Shown here: one piece after another, positions 1 through 6,755 of the stretch
Layout: every line of letters starts with the position of its first letter
How positions within the stretch are numbered: position 1 is the first letter of the stretch
Source: JBBIND01 sp037444075
GTDB taxonomy: Bacteria > Acidobacteriota > Terriglobia > Bryobacterales > Bryobacteraceae
Assembly: GCA_037444075.1 (NCBI GenBank)
Contig: JBBIND010000077.1
Coordinates: 1-20,790 of the forward strand
Direction: 5' to 3'
Length of the DNA: 20,790 nucleotides
Made by a program: the position numbers and the translations under genes
Notes under the pieces: generated by a model
The model's input: the letters and a program-made list of their open reading frames with translations, nothing else
What the model was told of the DNA's origin: nothing
Databases searched by the model: none

Positions 1-842
1 ATGTCGCCGGTCTGGTTCAAGTCCTGCCGGTAAGAGATCTCGGTTACTACTTCGTAACCCGGATGCAGCAGGTACATCATCGAGTTCAGGTTCCGGCGCA
101 CGGGGTCCAGAAGTTCGTCCCGCTTCAATTTCGCGGCCATTACCACGAGCGCGCGGTTCGTGATGGCGTTGTAGACAGCCGTGCTGCGCTCGGTGTACTG
201 CCCGTCATCATCAATGTCTATGCCTTCGGCCAGCCACTCGTCGATGCGGCGGACGGCTTCCCGGCTGGGAAACAGCTCGTTGGTCTGGGCAAGCGCGGAA
301 CAAATCACCCAACGGTGGTTGGGCGTGTGCACCCCGCCCGCCGTCATCCCCACGGCGGCTTTCTCGAGGAACGGAGCCATGAGCTTGAACAGTTCCATGG
401 CGCCCCTGCGCCGGGCGACGCACGCTGCGCTCGCCACCCCGTGCACCACAAAAGCGGTGTCCGGCGGGGAATTGAAATTCGTCGTGATCAGGTCGATGTT
501 GCCCTCGGCGTTCTGTGCCCGCTCCAGATAACCCGCCGCCAGCCGCATCCTTTCAAGCAGCGCACCGCTATCCCGGTGCTTCGATTGCGGGTGCAGGATG
601 GCTGCCGTGAGGTGGTGCAAGATGCCGCCAGCCGTGCCGCAATGGAAGAGCCCGGTCTCATCCGGGTAGGCTCCCCGCCGCGGGCTCGTGGGGTCGGTCA
701 CTTGCTGTTTCAGCAAGTTCTCCACAATCTCCGCGTTGCGCCGGAGCGCTACGGTCTCCAGGGGATTCGCCGGGGACTGAGCCGGAGCTGCGAGGGCCAC
801 CGTGCTCGCTAAAGCCTGACGTCGGGATAGTTTAGCCGCCAT
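1..842 (-). CDS. Tat-signal secreted protein of unknown function (3' end beyond window)
   Basis: About 280 residues are visible from the ATG at 842; the frame stays open to the left edge, so the C-terminus is missing. The N-terminus, MAAKLSRRQALASTVALAAPA, has a twin-arginine motif (SRRQAL) and a short hydrophobic stretch, so export by the Tat route is likely. The rest is rich in helical segments with His, Trp and Asp clusters such as HCGTAAGILHHL, GGVHTPNHRWV and DIDDDGQYTERST. This layout recalls alpha/alpha-toroid polysaccharide lyase or glycosidase-like proteins, but I see no motif that proves it. The gene is transcribed divergently from the MarR gene, with about 70 bp between the starts; palindromes in that gap could control both. 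Function is not assigned. That the gene is real is supported by an uninterrupted frame and a coherent signal peptide. Confidence 0.75.
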   Translation of the reverse strand, partial: MAAKLSRRQALASTVALAAPAQSPANPLETVALRRNAEIVENLLKQQVTDPTSPRRGAYPDETGLFHCGTAGGILHHLTAAILHPQSKHRDSGALLERMRLAAGYLERAQNAEGNIDLITTNFNSPPDTAFVVHGVASAACVARRRGAMELFKLMAPFLEKAAVGMTAGGVHTPNHRWVICSALAQTNELFPSREAVRRIDEWLAEGIDIDDDGQYTERSTAVYNAITNRALVVMAAKLKRDELLDPVRRNLNSMMYLLHPGYEVVTEISYRQDLNQTGD

Positions 843-880
843 ATTTGAAGATGTCACTATAACATCAACTATTCCTGTTT

Positions 881-891
881 ACAATGATTGT
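881..891. promoter_or_regulatory. Candidate MarR operator palindrome in the divergent promoter region
   Basis: ACAATGATTGT is a perfect 5-1-5 palindrome lying 20 bp before the MarR start codon. It overlaps a -10-like TACAAT at 880-885. A second inverted repeat, GATGT-(7)-ACATC at 850-866, and an ATTCCT-(19)-AGGAAT pair at 871-901 share the same 70-bp gap. MarR proteins commonly bind short palindromes in their own divergent promoter, so autoregulation is likely; which repeat is the true operator is a guess. Confidence 0.45.
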
Positions 892-911
892 TGCGAGGAA
901 TACAATCAGCC

Positions 912-1475
912 ATGAGCGGGAGCCTTACCCAGAAGCTCAATTCCTCCAAGTCCTCCATCTCGCTGGCCGAGGAGGCTTTCGTCAGCCTCCAGAAAACTGC
1001 GGATGTTAGTTCGCAGCAGGTTGCGGCTACGCTCAGACCCTACGGGATCTCCCCGACCCAGTACAATGTCCTGCGCATTCTGCGCAGTGCGGGAGCCGAC
1101 GGCATGCCCTGTGGAGACATCGGCGCGCGCATGATCACGCGAGACCCGGATGTCACGCGCCTGCTTGACCGTTTGGAAAGCCGGGGATTCACAGTTCGAA
1201 CCCGGGAGCACAAGGACCGGCGAGTCGTCACCGTGCGGATCACTCCGGCAGGACTCGATCTGCTGGCGCGGCTTGACGCGCCTTTCCGCGCAGTGATGGA
1301 GGAACTGCTGGGATACCTGGGACGGGCAGAATTGGAGAGGCTGGTGAGTCTGCTCGAGGCGGTTTGCGTCAATCAACCGCCCTGTGGAAAGTCCACTGGA
1401 AGAGCGGCTTCTTCCTGCCTGATGGGTTTGAATTCGTCCTTGTGCTGCTGGCAGGGCTTCTCGCCATCCTTCTAG
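912..1475 (+). CDS. MarR-family winged-helix regulator with abnormal C-terminal extension
   Basis: The protein is 187 aa from the ATG at 912; GAGGA at 895-899 precedes that ATG by 12 bp. A TTG at 888 would add eight residues. The winged-helix domain is clear: a recognition-helix region around 65-92 (CGDIGARM...DVTRLLDRLE), then a beta-wing with the family hallmark DRR at 102-104 and VTVRITPAG at 106-114. Helical dimerisation arms occupy about 15-45 and 118-152. MarR proteins usually end near where this one reaches LVSLLEAV (about residue 151). The last 36 residues, rich in Cys and Ser, are instead an out-of-frame reading of a DoxX gene end. The native stop codon therefore appears lost through deletion. 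It is probably a ligand- or redox-responsive repressor of neighbouring genes; its normal DoxX partner is reduced to a remnant. Confidence 0.85.
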   Translation: MSGSLTQKLNSSKSSISLAEEAFVSLQKTADVSSQQVAATLRPYGISPTQYNVLRILRSAGADGMPCGDIGARMITRDPDVTRLLDRLESRGFTVRTREHKDRRVVTVRITPAGLDLLARLDAPFRAVMEELLGYLGRAELERLVSLLEAVCVNQPPCGKSTGRAASSCLMGLNSSLCCWQGFSPSF

Positions 1476-1522
1476 GCGGACCCGGGGCGGTTTCACTCGA
1501 GAGGCTGTTTCGCCGCAGATAA
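1371..1522 (+). pseudogene. DoxX-family membrane protein, C-terminal remnant
   Basis: In the frame +2 relative to MarR, positions 1373-1522 read S-T-A-L-W-K-V-H-W-K, then SGFFLPDGFEF, then a hydrophobic segment (VLVLLAGLLAILLGGPGA), then VSLERLFRRR and a TAA stop. The VHW-x-GFF...GFEF block, the last transmembrane helix and the GPGAxSLxRL tail are typical of the C-terminus of DoxX-type quinone-linked membrane proteins. The upstream two-thirds of DoxX (three helices, roughly 270 bp or more) is absent: coding switches directly from the MarR C-terminus to this piece. There is no start codon or ribosome site of its own, so it is unlikely to be expressed. MarR-DoxX adjacency is common in Acidobacteriota, so an internal deletion, real or from assembly, explains the arrangement. 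Confidence 0.7.
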
Positions 1523-1543
1523 GGCGCGGCCGACTTCTGTCGA

Positions 1544-2755
1544 TTACTCCAAGATGGGCTTGACGCGCAGTCCGTCGCGAAGATCAATCCCTGATGGCAA
1601 AGCCACCGCTTCGCCTTCCCGCAGCCCCTCCAGCACCTGCGCATCGACCACGTTCGTCAAGCCAAGCTTCACGCGTCTCCAGCGGAGTTGCTCGTCCTCG
1701 AGCACGTGAACGCCCACCTCACCCGCGCGCGTCAGGACGGCAGCCTTGGGTACCGTCAGCGCATCTTCCGCAACGCCTGAGCGCACGGCGGCGTTGATGT
1801 TCGCCCCCGCGGGGAGTTCGCCGCCGGGATTGTCAATGAGGGCCGCTACCTCCCCCACCTGCCTTGTCCCCAGCGACACTATCTGGTCGGGCATTTTCTC
1901 CACGCGGCCAACCCACTCCTTTCCGGGGCGGGCGTCCCAACTGATGACGGCTTCCATCCCCGGACTGACCCTGCTGAGTTCCGGCTCATCCACGTAGATG
2001 ATGACGCGCAGCCGCTCGAGCGCCCCTATCTCTGCCAGCAACTCCCCGGGGCGAAGATAGTCGCCCCTGCGCGCTGCAAGGTTGTAAATGACTCCGGACA
2101 AAGGCGCGCGTACGCTGGTGAGTTCCAGTCTTTTGCGGGCGGCGTCAACCGCAGCCCGAGCTTCGCGCACCCTGGCCGCGATGGCCGCCTGTGCTTGCGG
2201 CGAGGCCAGTGCCGAGCGCTGATTTTCCACTCCCGCGATTTCAGCTTCGGCCGCCCGCAACCGGTCGCGCGCTGCGTCGACCTCCGTCCGCGTGGCCGCT
2301 TGCCGCTCCACAAGCCGTTCCAGGGAGGCCACTTCACGCTGCGCCGCGGCTCGCTCGAGTTGTGCGCGCTTCAGGGCATTTTCCAGGGAGGCCAACTCTG
2401 TTGCGGGACCGCCTGCACTCTGTACAGCCTGATCGGCGTCGGCTTGGGCCAGGCGCGCCTCCGCCGCTTCTAACTCCGCTCTGGCTCCCCCGGGTTCGAT
2501 CTGAGCCAACAGGGCGCCGGCTGCCACACGGTCACCCTGAGCTGCCATGAGCTTCACCAGGCGTCCTTCGCGCTCGGCATGCACGGGCACACGCTCGAAC
2601 GGTTCCACCTGCCCGTTGGTGTTAAGCACGCTGACCAAAGTCTGCCGCTTCACGGCCGCGAACCGCGCTTCCGGTGCTGGAGGAGGGCGCAGAATCAGCC
2701 ACGCCACCAAGGCAGCCACTGCAACGAGCAATAGCCCAACCAGCCGTTTGATCAA
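1544..2755 (-). CDS. HlyD/MacA-type periplasmic adaptor subunit of an efflux system
   Basis: The protein is 403 aa. An N-terminal membrane anchor lies at about 4-23 (VGLLLVAVAALVAWLIL). It is followed by the first lipoyl half-motif (about 55-88, VPVHAEREGRLVKLMAAQGDRV), a long Ala/Glu/Arg-rich coiled-coil hairpin (about 92-210) and the second lipoyl half (213-245, VRAPLSGVIYNLAARRGDYL). A beta-barrel and membrane-proximal domain run to residue 403 (YVDEPELSRVSPG, VPKAAVLTRAG). This order is that of adaptors joining an inner-membrane ABC or RND pump to an outer-membrane channel. No MacB-like ATPase, permease or TolC-like gene is nearby, so it looks orphaned. It lies about 100 bp downstream of two beta-helix genes on the same strand and may be co-transcribed with them. 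Its stop faces the DoxX remnant 22 bp away. The substrate is unknown. Confidence 0.88.
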   Translation of the reverse strand: MIKRLVGLLLVAVAALVAWLILRPPPAPEARFAAVKRQTLVSVLNTNGQVEPFERVPVHAEREGRLVKLMAAQGDRVAAGALLAQIEPGGARAELEAAEARLAQADADQAVQSAGGPATELASLENALKRAQLERAAAQREVASLERLVERQAATRTEVDAARDRLRAAEAEIAGVENQRSALASPQAQAAIAARVREARAAVDAARKRLELTSVRAPLSGVIYNLAARRGDYLRPGELLAEIGALERLRVIIYVDEPELSRVSPGMEAVISWDARPGKEWVGRVEKMPDQIVSLGTRQVGEVAALIDNPGGELPAGANINAAVRSGVAEDALTVPKAAVLTRAGEVGVHVLEDEQLRWRRVKLGLTNVVDAQVLEGLREGEAVALPSGIDLRDGLRVKPILE

Positions 2756-2857
2756 GTCTCTATTCTATCCGCGGGGAGGGCCGTGAAGACGGTTGCGGCA
2801 GGAATCCCTATCCTCTATTTGCCCCAGCCGGTATCCGCATTCCGCCTTATGCCGGGT

Positions 2858-4585
2858 TCATCGCTTGGTCAGGCGGTTCTTTCGCGACTCCGGAGCCTCC
2901 GGCGTTTCAGCCGGGGCAATAACAAAAGGCGCCGTCTCCTCGTCCACTCCTACGGGTCTGGGTCCGTAATGCGGGAGCGCCTGCCCGGCCTCGTAGGCGC
3001 CTATGTCCGGACCATCTCCCAGGAACATGCCGTTGATATTGGGCAAGCGCTGAGCGGCGTCTACAACCTTGGAGGAAGCGCGCGGTCTCAAGTCGGGCGG
3101 TTCACGCTCCGGAATGGCGGGCAGGGGGAAGTCGACGCCCTCGAAGACGTCCCACTCCACGCGCATTCCGTTGGGCTCAGCCTGGAAGAAGTCCAGCCGC
3201 CCGATGCGTGCCCGGAAGGGCACCCCATAGGCGCCCACGGCATCGTAGTCAAAATCACAGTTCGGTCCGGGATTGGTCATGTTCGCAGCCATGCCTGTGC
3301 CCGCGCTGTAGCCCCCGTAGCGTTCTTCGCCCGGAGGTCCGCCAAAGGATAGGTTGTTGCGGAAGTAGGCGTGGTCAAAAGGCTGCCCGGAGAAGCACGC
3401 CATCCCGTCGCCCACTTTGACCGTCGTGTTGTGCAGCGCCACGTCGCCCTGGCTGAAGCGATGGAGCTTGAACGGCACGTACGTCAGGTTATACATCACG
3501 TTGCGGATGAAGTAAGTCGGTCCGCCCAAACCCGGCTGCGAACTTAGGCCAACAAAGCAGTTTGTCAGCCGGTTGCGAACAATGCGGCAGTTGTTGAAGC
3601 AGAAATCGGCCTCAATGCCGTCGTCGGCGCCGGTGTAGATGTCGTTGCCGTAGACGTCGATGCTGACCTGCTCGTGGACGCCCGTGTCTTCCATGAAAGA
3701 GATGCAGTCGCGGAAGCCCGTCACGCGGTTGAAAGCGATGACGTTGCCCGGACCGGTAAGCTGTACACCTTCGCCAAGGTTAGCGCCGTTGGCGCCCATG
3801 GCGTGATTCGTCCACGGTGTCGGTCCGTCGATGATGTTGTCGGCGACGTAGGCATTCTTGGCGCCCGGCGGAGAGGACGCCCGTACACCGTAGTTGGCCG
3901 TGATGCGGCAGCGGCGCACGACGCAGTCTTCCGAACCGTTCAGCGTAATTCCCGTGCCGGTTGCCCGCACGGTGAGCCCTTCGAGGTATACGTGCTTGCG
4001 TCCGTTGAGCGAGATGGATTCAAACACCGCCTCTCCGTCCTCCGAGCGGTAGACAATCGGGCGGCCGGGTTCACCGTCGCGGTTGGCCACGAAGCGCCCG
4101 TAGTTGCCCGCAGCCAAAAGCAGGATCTCGCCGGGTTTGGCGCTGTTCAACTCGCCCGGTCCTACCCTGCGTTGCACGGAGTCCGGCGCAGCCCGGGGCA
4201 CCGGTCGCGTGCGCGCCGTAACGTAGCGCTCGTCCGAGCCTCCGTCCGGGTCTTCCAGCCTGAGGTGGATTTCGTATTCGGTATCCGGGCGCAGGTCAAA
4301 GATCGAGCCTGAATGCTTGTTGGCCCACTCGAAGGGCACGGTGGTGGTCTGGCCGCGCCCGGCGGGCACGCGCCGCAGGGGCATGGCTTCCCGCCATTCC
4401 TGCTCGCCCTTTGGGCGGTAGCCTACTCGCACGACGCCGTTGAGGTTGTCGTCGCCCGCGATGGTCCATTCCACCGCCAGGTTGATGAGCGTGGGATAGG
4501 GTGTGGTCACATCACCAGCCAGAGTCGCGTTCTGAGCTCCGGCCACAGCCGCGCAGCTCAACAGCAAGGTCAGAGCGATTTTCAG
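2858..4585 (-). CDS. Secreted right-handed beta-helix protein (paralogue A), probable CTG start
   Basis: From the CTG at 4585 the product is about 575 aa and begins M-K-I-A-L-T-L-L-L, a normal Sec signal with likely cleavage at AGA/QNAT. Starting at the first TTG (4567) would remove the positive charge and leave the Shine-Dalgarno GGAGGT 23 bp away. The mature protein has a fibronectin-III-like N-terminal domain (about 30-130: NLAVEWTIAGDDN, DLRPDTEYEIHLRLEDPDG). A parallel beta-helix follows (about 150-410) with repeated N/D-I-turn rungs such as DVYGNDIYTGADDGIEA and SSQPGLGGPTYFIRN. The end carries DIGAYEAG and PHYGPRP, shared with the upstream paralogue. Beta-helix folds of this kind occur in polysaccharide lyases, epimerases and adhesins; no catalytic set is recognisable. 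The upstream paralogue ends 75 bp away on the same strand, so the two probably form an operon. Confidence 0.88.
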   Translation of the reverse strand: MKIALTLLLSCAAVAGAQNATLAGDVTTPYPTLINLAVEWTIAGDDNLNGVVRVGYRPKGEQEWREAMPLRRVPAGRGQTTTVPFEWANKHSGSIFDLRPDTEYEIHLRLEDPDGGSDERYVTARTRPVPRAAPDSVQRRVGPGELNSAKPGEILLLAAGNYGRFVANRDGEPGRPIVYRSEDGEAVFESISLNGRKHVYLEGLTVRATGTGITLNGSEDCVVRRCRITANYGVRASSPPGAKNAYVADNIIDGPTPWTNHAMGANGANLGEGVQLTGPGNVIAFNRVTGFRDCISFMEDTGVHEQVSIDVYGNDIYTGADDGIEADFCFNNCRIVRNRLTNCFVGLSSQPGLGGPTYFIRNVMYNLTYVPFKLHRFSQGDVALHNTTVKVGDGMACFSGQPFDHAYFRNNLSFGGPPGEERYGGYSAGTGMAANMTNPGPNCDFDYDAVGAYGVPFRARIGRLDFFQAEPNGMRVEWDVFEGVDFPLPAIPEREPPDLRPRASSKVVDAAQRLPNINGMFLGDGPDIGAYEAGQALPHYGPRPVGVDEETAPFVIAPAETPEAPESRKNRLTKR

Positions 4586-4590
4586 AGTCC

Positions 4591-4596
4591 ACCTCC
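4591..4596 (-). promoter_or_regulatory. Strong Shine-Dalgarno (GGAGGT) pointing to a CTG start at 4585
   Basis: On the minus strand GGAGGT is followed by five bases (GGACT) and then CTG-AAA-ATC. No ATG or GTG lies at the correct spacing in this frame. The next candidate, TTG at 4567, is 23 bp from the site. Spacing and the signal peptide both favour CTG. Confidence 0.65.
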
Positions 4597-4660
4597 GTTC
4601 ACCGTTTATTTAACTACGCTTCGCGGTTTGATGGCGAACGGCAAGACTTCCGCGTTGTGA

Positions 4661-6607
4661 CTAACGGTAGAACGGCGCCCAGTTGATCCAGCGGGGGCCG
4701 TAGTGCGGTTCCTCGCGCCCTACCTCCAAGGCGCCGAGGTCGGGCGCTTTGCCGGCAAAACCGTCGTTAATGGTGGGCAGGGCGAGACCGGCGTCCACAG
4801 CCTTCGCATTCGGCTTGAGCCGGAAGTTGAGATCCATGGCGTGGTAGACGTGGTGGCGGCGTGCAAGGTCCGGCGGCGCCAGGTTTTCGAAGACGTCGTA
4901 ATCGACTTCGATGCCGTGAGCTTCCTGACCCGTGGCTTTCCGGAATTCAGCCAGCGTGGCGAAGTTCCGCCAGGCCTTCTCCTCGGGTTCGTAGGCGGTC
5001 TCGCCGGGCGGCGGCGCCAGCCAGCTGTATTGGCTCGCGACACCGGGGTTGGGGCGGAAGCCATTGTAGTCGCTGCTGTAACTTCCGGTGGCGTTGGCCC
5101 ATGTCATCACGCCGCGGTTCGGCGTGTTGCGTCCCATGAACAGATTGTTGCGGAAGTGGGCGTTCGAGTAAGGGCTACGCGCGGTCTGCTCGGTAATCAG
5201 AGTGTTGTGGTAGGCGAGGATCCCGGCGGGCGCGGAACTGAGTTTGAAGGCGCTCCCGGGGACATGATAGAGCAGATTGCGGAAGAAGTAGACGGGTCCG
5301 CCGAAAACCGGCTGCGAACTGTAGCCGTTGTGCGCTGCACTGACGCCCCGGTTCTGAAAGATGCGGATGTTGTGCACGCCGCCATCGGATTCGATGAAGT
5401 CATCGTTCGACAGGTGGATGTCGTTGTTGTAGATGTCGATCGAGGAGGCGCGGCGCTCCGGATCCGCGCTGGGCGGGCCGTAGGTGGAGATGCAGATGCC
5501 GTCGTGGAAGTACGCTACCGCGTTGTGGGCGATGACGTGTCCGGGTCCGTAGACTTTCACGGCGAAGAAGCTGCGCAACTGGTGCGAGGGGTAGATTCCG
5601 GCAGTGCGCATGCCGGCCTGGTTCCAGCCGATGAGGCGCATGCGGTCTTCGCGGCCCAGGAAGAGGTTGTCGGAAATGAAGAAGTCGCGCGAATCAGCGT
5701 TTTCCGTCCACACTCCGACGCCAATTTCCTCGAAGCGGCAATTGCGGACCGTAAGTCCCACCGCTCCCATGACACCTTTCTCGCCGGCGAATAGAGCAAT
5801 GTCGGTGTTGCGGAAGGTCAGCCCCTCGAAGATGTGATGGTGGGTGGCCATTACGTCAAAGAGCTTGTGGTTGCCCGCGCCGTCAAAAATCGCTTCGCCG
5901 TCGCCGGCGGCTTTGATGGTGATGGGTTTCTCAGCCGTGCCCTTCAGAGAAAGCGATATGGAGCCTGTGAACGGCGCGCTCAGCGGGTCGACGTAGTTCA
6001 AGCGATCCGGACGGTACAAACCCGCGTGAACAAGAATCGTGTCGCCGGGCTGGACCGGGTTCATGCGGACCGCTGTCCAGTCGCCGCGTCCGGGACCGTA
6101 GTAGGCGTGCTTGAGGCCTATAAAGCTGGGCTCCTGCCGGGGGCCTTCATGGTCAGGCGGATAAACGTGGAGGACGCGCCCTCCCGGGTAGGATCTCGGT
6201 TCGGCCCGCGTAGCCACAGTGGCGCGCTGCTGCGAAGGGCCGTCGACGCCGTCGGGGTCGCGCAGCGTGAACTCGCATTCGTAGCTGGTGGCCGGCTCTA
6301 GATTCAGGATGCTGCCCGCGAAACCATCTGGGACGGTGTAGACCATGTTGTACTGCTCGCGGTGCACGCGCTCTCCGCCGATGCGCAGCAGCGGAAGGGC
6401 CGGGCGCCAGGCGGTAGTGCCTGCCTTCCGGAAGCGGACCTCGACCGTGGCGTTCCGGTTGGCGTCTCCTTCGATGGCCCACTCGAATCCGAGGTTCAAC
6501 AGCGTGGGACGCTGTACATGAAACCGGCCGGGCCGGGTGGCATTCTGGGCCTGCAGCGTGCAGGCCGCCAGCAAGAGCAGGGCAGCGACGCGCATGGTGA
6601 GGGCCAT
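4661..6607 (-). CDS. Secreted right-handed beta-helix protein (paralogue B)
   Basis: The protein is 648 aa from the ATG at 6607. The ATG at 6595 gives MRVAALLLLAAC..., which parallels the signal peptide of its neighbour and may be the true start. Cleavage after LQA would leave the mature N-terminus QNAT, identical in both paralogues; LAAC could alternatively act as a lipobox. A fibronectin-III-like domain (about 35-135: NLGFEWAIEGDAN, NLEPATSYECEFTLRDPDG) precedes a beta-helix at about 180-495. The helix core block SSQPVFGGPVYFFRN...FKL...AYHNTL (about 430-470) aligns directly with the same block in paralogue A. Both end in DLGALE/DIGAYE plus PHYGPR. The protein is secreted and likely polysaccharide-related. 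It is first in a minus-strand run with paralogue A and the HlyD adaptor. The start lies about 150 bp after the helicase gene end. Confidence 0.9.
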   Translation of the reverse strand: MALTMRVAALLLLAACTLQAQNATRPGRFHVQRPTLLNLGFEWAIEGDANRNATVEVRFRKAGTTAWRPALPLLRIGGERVHREQYNMVYTVPDGFAGSILNLEPATSYECEFTLRDPDGVDGPSQQRATVATRAEPRSYPGGRVLHVYPPDHEGPRQEPSFIGLKHAYYGPGRGDWTAVRMNPVQPGDTILVHAGLYRPDRLNYVDPLSAPFTGSISLSLKGTAEKPITIKAAGDGEAIFDGAGNHKLFDVMATHHHIFEGLTFRNTDIALFAGEKGVMGAVGLTVRNCRFEEIGVGVWTENADSRDFFISDNLFLGREDRMRLIGWNQAGMRTAGIYPSHQLRSFFAVKVYGPGHVIAHNAVAYFHDGICISTYGPPSADPERRASSIDIYNNDIHLSNDDFIESDGGVHNIRIFQNRGVSAAHNGYSSQPVFGGPVYFFRNLLYHVPGSAFKLSSAPAGILAYHNTLITEQTARSPYSNAHFRNNLFMGRNTPNRGVMTWANATGSYSSDYNGFRPNPGVASQYSWLAPPPGETAYEPEEKAWRNFATLAEFRKATGQEAHGIEVDYDVFENLAPPDLARRHHVYHAMDLNFRLKPNAKAVDAGLALPTINDGFAGKAPDLGALEVGREEPHYGPRWINWAPFYR

Positions 6608-6755
6608 CTTACAACATCAGCGGCGACGTGGCGTCGAGCTCCGCCGCATGGAGTTCAGTGCAGCAGAGCCAGAAGCGCATGCGTTCCGAGTCGCTCTTCC
6701 GCGTTGGCAGGGGGATGCGTGATGGTCGTAGCAGGATCCCTTGGCTGCAACGCGC

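Noticed and set aside
63..812. Long plus-strand open frame (249 codons)
   Set aside because: It is antisense to the Tat-signal gene. Its translation is Arg/His/Val-rich with no motif, typical of the reverse frame in GC-rich coding DNA.
4703..5794. Plus-strand open frame of 363 codons inside the beta-helix gene
   Set aside because: Val/Gly/Arg-rich shadow without a ribosome site. The minus strand has a signal peptide and clear homology to its neighbour.
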